Positions 1 through 6,457 of a DNA stretch of 20,030 nucleotides are shown here, one piece after another; positions within the stretch are counted from its first letter, which is position 1; every line of letters starts with the position of its first letter. Source of the DNA: CBDUJZ01 sp047629415 (lineage in GTDB: Bacteria; Myxococcota_A; Bradymonadia; REDH01). The stretch is taken from NCBI GenBank assembly GCA_047629415.1, contig JBLHWZ010000080.1, positions 1-20,030 on the forward strand, read 5' to 3'. The notes under the pieces were generated by a model. The model saw nothing but the letters and a program-made list of their open reading frames with translations, ran no database searches and was not told the DNA's origin. The translations under genes were made by a program, and so were the position numbers.

Positions 1-1205
1 GGGCATTGGTCTTCGCTATCAGCCACACCGTCATCATCGGCGTCGCGGTCGCGCCCGGTGCCACCGAAGCCGCGACGCGGAGACTCTCCAATAGACTCGA
101 CCGCAGCGGGCTCGAGCGCAGCGGGCTCGACCGCAGCGGGCTCGAGCGCAGCAGGCTCGACCGCAGCGAGTTCGACCGGAGCAGAATACTCCTGGGGAAG
201 ATCGTCATCTTCGTCAGGACACCCATCGTCGTCTTGATCGCCATCGTAGTCCTCCGCGCGGTCCGGACACTCGTCGATCGCGTTGGGGAAGCCATCTTCG
301 TCACGGTCATTGCCAGAGCGGCGCGAGTAGTGGAGGCCACCAATGGCGCGCCAGCCCGCGTTGCCGATGCCTGCAAGCACACCGACGCTTCCGCCGAGGT
401 CAACCGAGAACGACTCACTGATCGCGTAGCGCAGGCCAAGTCGGACTTCCATCGAGGTTTCGCCGGTGCCGAAGGGGATGCCGCCGGCGATTTCGGGCAG
501 CACGGCGAGATCTCCTAGCGGAACCGACGCGGCGAGGGCCCACGTCAATTCGTCGTCGACCTCAAGTTCGCGAATAATGGTCTCCTGCCGCACCAGATAT
601 CCAAGCTGCAGGGCGATCCGTATGCCATTTTCGAGCGAGTATTCGGAGGCCAAGAAGGAGTGGATTCGCAGCCCTTGATCGCCCTGGAACTTGTCGGAGT
701 CTCCCAGCGGAAGCCTCGCCTCAACACCGATTGAAAGGTCGAAGCCGTGTCGGACTATGCGCTGGTCTGGCCCGAGAATCTGCCCACGAACCGCGAGCCG
801 GGGGTCACCCAAGCCACCGCCGGAAGGAACGACCGCCGTGCCGAGAACTTCCGCAGTGGCGTCACCGCTCTGCGAGAGAACGACGGGCAGCCCAAGCCCG
901 AGCTCTAGCCAATCCGTGACTCCAACATAACCCGTAAGGTCGAGCTGAAGCTGACCGGACACGACTGCGATAACATCTTCGCCACCTGCGTCCGCAACGA
1001 ACGGCCGAGAGCCGTAGTGGACGCGGCCGGAGGCTCCCCACTGGAGTCGATCCGCAGTTGAGCCGGAGGGCACTCCCCAGAAGCCACGAGACCCGTCCAA
1101 TGTTGGTGTAAAACGCTGGATATCAAACCCGTCCTGGGCTGACGCCGCCGCAGCGATAAGCGTAACTAGGGCGACGAGTAACGTTCGAACGCTCTTCACA
1201 ATCAT
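1..1205 (-). CDS. OmpA-like outer-membrane protein with thrombospondin type 3 repeats (C-terminus outside window)
   Basis: The minus-strand frame starts with ATG at 1205 and stays open to the left edge, giving about 401 residues with no stop, so the C-terminus is missing. Residues 1-23 form a signal peptide ending ASA, with QDG next. Residues 24 to about 305 are rich in alternating polar and hydrophobic strands, as in the beta-barrel domain common to OmpA-family proteins of Myxococcota. Two Asp-rich stretches follow (DRDEDGFPNAIDECPD and DGDQDDDGCPDEDDD), which are thrombospondin type 3 calcium-binding motifs. After them come an Ala/Glu/Pro linker and the start of another repeat (DADDDGVADSEDQCP) at the edge. 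A peptidoglycan-binding OmpA domain would be expected beyond the edge but is not seen. The start codon overlaps the stop of the upstream large secreted protein as ATGA, which suggests coupled translation. The family call is from recognition of the pattern; the function (porin, anchor or adhesin) is unknown. Confidence 0.83.
   Translation of the reverse strand, partial: MIVKSVRTLLVALVTLIAAAASAQDGFDIQRFTPTLDGSRGFWGVPSGSTADRLQWGASGRVHYGSRPFVADAGGEDVIAVVSGQLQLDLTGYVGVTDWLELGLGLPVVLSQSGDATAEVLGTAVVPSGGGLGDPRLAVRGQILGPDQRIVRHGFDLSIGVEARLPLGDSDKFQGDQGLRIHSFLASEYSLENGIRIALQLGYLVRQETIIRELEVDDELTWALAASVPLGDLAVLPEIAGGIPFGTGETSMEVRLGLRYAISESFSVDLGGSVGVLAGIGNAGWRAIGGLHYSRRSGNDRDEDGFPNAIDECPDRAEDYDGDQDDDGCPDEDDDLPQEYSAPVELAAVEPAALEPAAVEPAALEPAAVESIGESPRRGFGGTGRDRDADDDGVADSEDQC
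96..185 (-). repeat. 15-bp in-frame tandem repeat coding for an Ala-Ala-Val/Leu-Glu-Pro linker
   Basis: Six consecutive 15-bp units are visible on the plus strand. Four are near-identical copies of CTCGA[C/G]CGCAGCGGG, and the last two are more diverged. C and G alternate at the sixth base, so the true period may be 30 bp, coding alternately for AAVEP and AALEP. The repeat sits in the linker between thrombospondin type 3 motifs of the OmpA-like protein. The unit is a multiple of three, so copy-number changes would lengthen or shorten the linker without a frameshift. Confidence 0.9.
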
Positions 1206-4200
1206 TGGCGCCGGAGGGTCTTCGCGCGGCGGACGAGCCACGCGCTTAGGAGGAGCAACATAAGAGGCGACGCTGGGCCGTCGCTCGAGGCACACGCGCT
1301 GAGTCCAGCTCCGCGCAACTCATACTTCGGGGATGGCGGAGTATAGTCGTCGGCTGGATCAAGCGGATCGGTAAAATCCTCAAGGACTTCCTGACCGTCG
1401 GTGCGGCCTCCGCCGTCAGTATCTGCCGCGTTGGGATCAGTCTCGGTGGGTTCGCGCCGCGCGTTCCCGTTGAGGTCTTCTCCGCCAACACAGTCGCCAA
1501 CGTCGACACCCCCATCGCAGAGGCCATCTCGGTCGGTATCGGGACTCAGCGGATCGGTAGGATTCGACGTGAAGATCTCGCGCCCGTCTCCAAGCCCGTC
1601 ACCGTCGGTGTCAGGATTGTTCAGATCCGTTCCCAAGTCGCGCTCTTCCTCGTCCGAGAGTCCGTCACCGTCAGCATCGGCGCCGACGACTCGGTCGTCG
1701 AAGGGATCGAGCGGATCGCTGCCGCGCTCAACCTCGATGCCGTCCGAAATCCCGCCGCCGTCCGTGTCCCCGACGTTCGGGTCGGTCTCTTCAGCGTCGA
1801 TGGCGCCATCGCTATCAGCATCCTCTTCGCCGTCCAGCAGACCGTCCGAATCGACGTCCGGGTCGTTCGGATCGGTCGTCGTCGAGTCATCAGTGTCCGC
1901 TCGGAACACTTCAGGATCGCTGCCATCGAATACGACTCCAATCCCATCGCTGATCCCACCGGCGACGGGCCGAACGACTCCAACCTCTACGCCATCCGGA
2001 ATGCCGTCGGAGTCGCTGTCCGCCCGGACTGGATCGGTGGCCGCAAACGGACGAAGTGGACCTTCTGCCTGCACTTCCGTGTTGTCCGTCAAGCCGTCGT
2101 CGTCGGTGTCTGCGTCCCGAGGGTCGGAGTCGACTCCTTCATCATATTCGGCCTCGGTCCCGCCTGCGAGTTCGACTCCATCGTCGATCCCATCTCCGTC
2201 GGTATCCGCGTCCTGCGGATCAGTGCCGAAGACCGTCTCAAACGAATCGTTGAGACCATCTTGGTCCGAGTCGGTTCCCTCAAGGTCGTCGATAGGGTCG
2301 GTTGGATCGGTGCCGGCTTCGACTTCCGCGCCGTCCGTAATTGTACCGTCGTCAGTGTCGGTATCCAGCGGGTCGCTCCCGTACTCCTGGACCTCCTCAC
2401 CGTCGGCGAGACCGTCTGCGTCTGTGTCGCGTCGGGCGGGATCCGTCTCCCCTGAGCCCTCGCTACCAGTTCCACCGAGCATGAACGTGGTCTCGCCGTC
2501 ACCGTTCGTGTCTTCCGCTCCGTCGTCGAGACCATCTAGGTCGGTGTCCGCATCAACAGGGCTGGTTACCGACTCCGAGTCAAAATCACCAACGAAGTCG
2601 CCGCTCCCAAAGATCGGGACCCCGTTGTCAGAAACGCCATCTTCGAACCCTTGTTCGACGCCGGCCTCGAGGCCATCAGACAGCCCATCACCATCCGTGT
2701 CGGAGTCGAGCGGATCGGTCGCAAAACGTGCGCCGGCAAGCGGCGGGGAGCCATTTGGTTCGGCGCCGTCCGAGATGCCGTCGTTATCCGTGTCCACGTC
2801 GATGGGATTCGTGTCGACGCCAGGTTCGTATCGGTAGAGCACTCCGGCGAACACCTCGACGGCGTCGTCCACGCCGTCGTTGTCTGTGTCCGGGTCGGCG
2901 GGGTCGGAGCCTATCGCGATCTCAGCGACGTCGGGTAGACCGTCCGCATCAGTGTCCACGATAGAGACGTCATCGGAGCCATCGAGCGGGTTGAAGCCAA
3001 AGTCTGCCTCGATTCCATCGATCACACCGCCATCGTCGGAGTCGGTATCGAGCGGGTCGGTGCGGTGTGTTGATCGTTCCGCTCCGTCGGCGAGGCCGTC
3101 GTTATCCGTGTCTGCGAGCGCTGGGTTGGTCTCCCCAACGCCGCTAGAGCCAGTCCCGCCCAAGGAATACGTCGCGACGCCATCGCGATTGGTGTCCTCC
3201 GCTCCGTCGCTCAGCTCGTCGCCATCGCTGTCTGCGATGGTCGGGTCGGTCGTCGATTCGGGATCGGCATCGGTAGCCAGGCCCGCGGGGTCCGTTCCAG
3301 CGACGAGAATTCCGCCGGGATCGGTGGTGAAAGATGGAAGCGGGCCCGCAATCCCGACTTCCAGACCATCTTGCAGGCCGTCGTCGTCCGTATCGCGGAG
3401 ATTCGGGTTCGTCCTCCGCCCGTTGAGCAAACCGAGACCGGCGGCTTCGTCACCATCCGTGAGGCCGTCATCGTCGGTGTCGACGTCGGTCGGCGAGGTC
3501 GGTCCGAAGGGGATGAGTATGCCTGTACCGTCACGCTCTTCGCGGTCCGAGATGCCGTCGCCATCAGTGTCCGCGAGCATCGGGTCGGTACCGAGAATCC
3601 GCTCATCTAGGTCGCTGATTCCGTCAGCGTCGGTGTCGTCGTCGGAGCTGTCGAGAGGGTTCCATCCGCGCTCGAGTTCGAGCCCGTCGGGCGTGCCGCC
3701 ATTGTCGGAGTCGGTGTCTGTTGCGTTCATCCCGGCAGCGCGCTCGTCACCGTCCGGCACACCGTCCCCGTCGGTGTCCGCGAGTGTCGGATCGGTCTCC
3801 CCGCTCCCGACCGTGTCGGTGCCTCCAAGGAGGTAGTCCGCTCTACCATTCCCGTTACCGTCTTCCAGTCCATCGGAAAGGCCGTCACTATCTGCGTCGC
3901 GGTCATTCGGGTCGGTCGTCGAGTCGGGGTCAAGATCGGGCCGAAACTCCGGGCCGGATCCGAGGGTCACGATACCGAAGCGGGTAACGAATCCGACAAT
4001 CCCAGGCGAGCCTACTTCCGTGCCATCTCGGAGCCCGTCGCCATCGCTGTCCGGATTGGTCGGATCAGTAGGCGCGTACTCACGCAGGAGGCCGCCGCCG
4101 CCGATCTCGTGCCCGTCGGGCAGGCCGTCATCGTCGGTGTCTGCGTCGATCGGATCGCTAGGTCCGAACGGACTTAGCGGGCCCGTTCCCATCACCTCAT

Positions 4201-5845
4201 CGCCGTCGGAGAGTCCGTCGCCATCAGTGTCTGAGAGAGTAGGGTCCGTACCGAGAAGTTCCTCTCGTTCTTCATCGAGACCGTCTAGGTCAGGGTCCGC
4301 GTCGGTCACCTGGAGCCGCTGGTAAGCCCCCAACTCTGAGGGCACCACGAAGAATGAGGAACGGAGACCCGCGCTTCCACCGTGGAAGATCAGATCGACG
4401 CGATAGGTTTCATCAGGACCGGCCGGAAGGCCGAAGTGAAGTTCGGGTGAGTCCTGGGTTCCGTGTCCGCGACCGCCGCTGACAGACAGCCGCGGGCCCG
4501 CCGGCTCGCCGTCCCAGTAAAAGAGTTGCGCCGTGGCGTTCGTATCGACGCGCAGCGAGCCGTCTGGGTTTTCTCGGCGCACGTCTAAGATCAAGTAGTC
4601 GTCTCCTCCAAGGTCGTTTCGCCAGACCGAGTTCTGCCCGTCTTGGTTCACGAGGAGGTCGAGGTCACCGTCGGCGTCATAGTCCGCGAAGACCGCTGCC
4701 TCGCCGTCGTTGAGGCCAGTGATCCCTTGGTTGTCCGCTTCCCAACCCAGAGTACCGCTCTCGATTAACTGGTTGATGAGGAGAACGTCGCCGCCGTCTG
4801 CCGAGAGAAAGAGATCAAGGTCTCCGTCGTTGTCGACATCTCCACAGGCCGCGTCGTCTACGTTGATTCCTTCCGGCAGCGGAAGAGCGGCGCTCGAAGA
4901 CCAGTTCCCCGACTCCTGAAGCTGCCACCGGTTGGTCGAGCCTGTGTACCGACCCTCGGCCTCTCCCCCGTCTGTGATGAACGCGTCGAAATCGCCATCG
5001 TTATCGACATCACAGAGCGTCACGGCCCCCTTGTTATCTTGGGGAGCGCTGAAGTCCGGAGAGGACTGTGCACTGAAGGAGCCACCGACGCTCGTCGCAA
5101 TGAAGTGGTCTGCGCCGCCGTCTCGCCTTGCGAAAATCTCGACGAGGCCATCCCCATCCGCGTCGACCACCGTCAGGTAGTCGCTGGCCGCTGCGGTCAC
5201 ATCGAGCCCGGTGACCTCTTGGTCGGCGACGACGAATGTCGCGCCCAGGTTTCTCAGCAGAACGAGGCCTCGCTCTCCATTGTCCGCCACCAAATCCAAC
5301 CTGCCATCACCGTCCCAGTCGAACGTGGCGAGCCCTTCGGTGTTGAGGCCTTCGACAGTCGCGGAAGAAGCAACGTAGTCTGCCGCGCCCCCTGTCCCGC
5401 CGAGGCGAAACTGCGGACTGGAGTCGGAGCCACGATTGAAGAAGACCTCAATGCGGGTAAAACCCGACCTAGCGAGATCGACGTTGCCGTCGTTGTTGAA
5501 GTCCGCCGCGATCAAGGATCGTTCAAGTTGACGCGCCGCGAGCCCGGGGGCGTGGGTCGCCGTTACTTCGCGAAACGTCGGGTCGACTCCGCCGGACGAG
5601 AAGTAGAGGTGCGAGCCGGAGCCATCGTTTGAGTTGACTGCGACATCGAGGAAGCCGTCATTGTTGAAGTCAGCCCACACGACACCGCCGTCCTTGTCGC
5701 CAGCTGTATCCAGACCGATCGACGCGGCGACGTCCGTAAACGCAGCACGCGCGGCCGCGGGAGCGAATCCCACTGAAACGAGCGCGATGAAGATCGCGGA
5801 ATGCCAAAGGCCGAGGGATGCCGAGTTCCCGATTGCCTGACTCAT
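1202..5845 (-). CDS. Giant secreted FG-GAP / ASPIC-UnbV / thrombospondin type 3 repeat protein with MYXO-CTERM-like tail
   Basis: This 1547-residue protein begins with a signal peptide (residues 1-34, cleavage near ARA-AF). Seven FG-GAP motifs of the form DxNxDGxxDL follow at about 55-72, 111-128, 172-189, 223-240, 274-292, 331-349 and 382-401, the number expected for one seven-bladed integrin-like propeller. Residues about 411-513 resemble an ASPIC/UnbV domain (LHFGLPAG, then a YRVDLIFHGG strand). Residues 515 to about 1500 hold roughly 31 calcium-binding motifs of the type DxDxDGLxDGxE, arranged in super-repeats. The last 32 residues have a Cys, a hydrophobic stretch and a basic end. The protein is probably exported, Ca-dependent and surface-anchored. 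The ATG at 5845 is supported by the signal peptide, although no strong Shine-Dalgarno is visible. Its stop overlaps the start of the OmpA-like gene. The ligand or role is not predictable from sequence. Confidence 0.92.
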   Translation of the reverse strand: MSQAIGNSASLGLWHSAIFIALVSVGFAPAAARAAFTDVAASIGLDTAGDKDGGVVWADFNNDGFLDVAVNSNDGSGSHLYFSSGGVDPTFREVTATHAPGLAARQLERSLIAADFNNDGNVDLARSGFTRIEVFFNRGSDSSPQFRLGGTGGAADYVASSATVEGLNTEGLATFDWDGDGRLDLVADNGERGLVLLRNLGATFVVADQEVTGLDVTAAASDYLTVVDADGDGLVEIFARRDGGADHFIATSVGGSFSAQSSPDFSAPQDNKGAVTLCDVDNDGDFDAFITDGGEAEGRYTGSTNRWQLQESGNWSSSAALPLPEGINVDDAACGDVDNDGDLDLFLSADGGDVLLINQLIESGTLGWEADNQGITGLNDGEAAVFADYDADGDLDLLVNQDGQNSVWRNDLGGDDYLILDVRRENPDGSLRVDTNATAQLFYWDGEPAGPRLSVSGGRGHGTQDSPELHFGLPAGPDETYRVDLIFHGGSAGLRSSFFVVPSELGAYQRLQVTDADPDLDGLDEEREELLGTDPTLSDTDGDGLSDGDEVMGTGPLSPFGPSDPIDADTDDDGLPDGHEIGGGGLLREYAPTDPTNPDSDGDGLRDGTEVGSPGIVGFVTRFGIVTLGSGPEFRPDLDPDSTTDPNDRDADSDGLSDGLEDGNGNGRADYLLGGTDTVGSGETDPTLADTDGDGVPDGDERAAGMNATDTDSDNGGTPDGLELERGWNPLDSSDDDTDADGISDLDERILGTDPMLADTDGDGISDREERDGTGILIPFGPTSPTDVDTDDDGLTDGDEAAGLGLLNGRRTNPNLRDTDDDGLQDGLEVGIAGPLPSFTTDPGGILVAGTDPAGLATDADPESTTDPTIADSDGDELSDGAEDTNRDGVATYSLGGTGSSGVGETNPALADTDNDGLADGAERSTHRTDPLDTDSDDGGVIDGIEADFGFNPLDGSDDVSIVDTDADGLPDVAEIAIGSDPADPDTDNDGVDDAVEVFAGVLYRYEPGVDTNPIDVDTDNDGISDGAEPNGSPPLAGARFATDPLDSDTDGDGLSDGLEAGVEQGFEDGVSDNGVPIFGSGDFVGDFDSESVTSPVDADTDLDGLDDGAEDTNGDGETTFMLGGTGSEGSGETDPARRDTDADGLADGEEVQEYGSDPLDTDTDDGTITDGAEVEAGTDPTDPIDDLEGTDSDQDGLNDSFETVFGTDPQDADTDGDGIDDGVELAGGTEAEYDEGVDSDPRDADTDDDGLTDNTEVQAEGPLRPFAATDPVRADSDSDGIPDGVEVGVVRPVAGGISDGIGVVFDGSDPEVFRADTDDSTTTDPNDPDVDSDGLLDGEEDADSDGAIDAEETDPNVGDTDGGGISDGIEVERGSDPLDPFDDRVVGADADGDGLSDEEERDLGTDLNNPDTDGDGLGDGREIFTSNPTDPLSPDTDRDGLCDGGVDVGDCVGGEDLNGNARREPTETDPNAADTDGGGRTDGQEVLEDFTDPLDPADDYTPPSPKYELRGAGLSACASSDGPASPLMLLLLSAWLVRRAKTLRRQ
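1205..1300 (-). other. MYXO-CTERM-like C-terminal sorting tail
   Basis: Residues 1516-1547 of the giant protein have three parts: a single Cys (C1518, context SACASSD), a hydrophobic span (PLMLLLLSAWLV), and an Arg/Lys-rich end (RRAKTLRRQ). This layout matches the MYXO-CTERM type of sorting signal known from Myxococcota, in which a Cys precedes the membrane span. Here the residue before the Cys is Ala, where the common form has Gly, so it is a variant. Anchoring at the cell surface is inferred from this tail. Confidence 0.65.
1346..4249 (-). repeat. Protein-level super-repeat: four copies plus a decayed fifth, each holding 6-7 Ca-binding motifs
   Basis: Inside the giant protein the Asp-rich motifs recur in a fixed order with a long period: residues 533-752, 753-979, 980-1207, 1208-1405, and a shortened 1406 to about 1500. 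Copies 1-3 are 220, 227 and 228 residues long and each carry seven DxDxDG motifs. The fourth motif is followed by an LGGT...GETxP insert, and the sixth is a GG variant (for example SDNGGTPDGLE, SDDGGVIDGIE) followed by PLDxxDD. Copy 4 (198 residues) lacks the LGGT insert and one motif, and copy 5 keeps only three motifs. The copies are clearly diverged, so this is an old expansion, not an assembly artefact. Confidence 0.85.
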
Positions 5846-5861
5846 GATTACCGTAATGTAG

Positions 5862-5896
5862 AACGTCGAACTGACGTTGGAGTCGCCTGTCGACTC
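5862..5896. promoter_or_regulatory. Two adjacent perfect inverted repeats upstream of the giant surface-protein gene
   Basis: Two hairpins with identical geometry (6-bp stem, 5-nt loop) lie one base apart. AACGTC/GACGTT is at 5862-5867 and 5873-5878; GAGTCG/CGACTC is at 5880-5885 and 5891-5896. They lie 17 nt upstream of the ATG at 5845, in the 267-bp divergent gap to the small membrane-protein gene at 6113. They could be an operator pair or a structured 5' leader. The rest of this gap (5897-6112) has an AT-richer patch near 5937-5970 that may hold promoters, but no convincing -35/-10 pair was found. Confidence 0.4.
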
Positions 5897-6112
5897 TAAG
5901 CGCCATGCAAGACACTAACCGCAGAGGGTAACTAGTCCAAAAACTTCATTTATTCCGTATAGTTGCAGTAGCACATCCGCCCCAAACATGGGACGGAGTG
6001 CGAAGCGGGCTGCACGCACCTCACATTTCCTTACGCGCCGCCGGCCGGTACCCCACGCGTCGGACGCGCTACGGGCTTTGACCTGCAAGGCCCGCAGCAC
6101 CAGACTCGCGAC

Positions 6113-6457
6113 ATGAGCAAAACTCGCAGGCCCAAGCTTGTACGTACCGCCTTCATCTACCTCCTCTCGGTATTCTTGCCGCCGCTTATCATCATACTCG
6201 GGGTGTCGGCCTCTGATATTGTGGAGGTCGCACAGACCGGGCTATGCCCAGGCTTTCCACCCGACGGCGGCCCCTACCCGTGCTCGGTTCTCGACTACAT
6301 GTTCCAGGTGCTCTTCGGACCGTTCGCGCTCGTCCTCACAGTCGGAATGACAATGGCCTGGGGCTTGGCGACAACCATGGCGTTCGCGATCTACTTCGTC
6401 ATGAAACCCCTGCTCACGCCGCCGACGAACCGGCCGTCGAGCCACCTGCCCTCCTAG
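6113..6457 (+). CDS. Small two-helix membrane protein with a Cys-containing loop
   Basis: This 114-residue protein has a basic N-terminus (SKTRRPK), a first membrane segment at about residues 12-32, and a second at about 64-96. The loop between them is Pro/Gly-rich and carries two Cys (C45, C57). A basic cytoplasmic N-terminus would put this loop in the periplasm, where the two Cys could form a disulfide. No family is recognised. The stop TAG (6455-6457) shares its last base with the GTG start of the LD-carboxypeptidase fusion, so the two are probably co-translated. No clear Shine-Dalgarno precedes the ATG. It appears to be the first gene of a seven-gene plus-strand operon. Its natural-looking membrane profile and its coupling to the next gene support it being real. 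Confidence 0.7.
   Translation: MSKTRRPKLVRTAFIYLLSVFLPPLIIILGVSASDIVEVAQTGLCPGFPPDGGPYPCSVLDYMFQVLFGPFALVLTVGMTMAWGLATTMAFAIYFVMKPLLTPPTNRPSSHLPS

Noticed and set aside
96..185. CRISPR-like array
   Set aside because: The units are contiguous 15-mers with no spacers and lie in frame within a coding sequence.
1401..2837. Long Ser/Pro-rich plus-strand reading frame of 478 codons (and a similar one of 318 codons at 2880-3836)
   Set aside because: It is the mirror of the GAC/GAT/GGC-rich repeat region of the giant minus-strand protein. Its monotonous PSxSVSxSxGSV text is the antisense of DxDGDGxxD codons, and it has no start signals.
6244..6456. N-terminal extension of the LD-carboxypeptidase fusion to an upstream ATG
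   Set aside because: The extra 71 residues are Arg/Pro-rich, overlap the membrane-protein gene in another frame and do not resemble LdcA; the GTG at 6457 fits the family start and the stop/start overlap.
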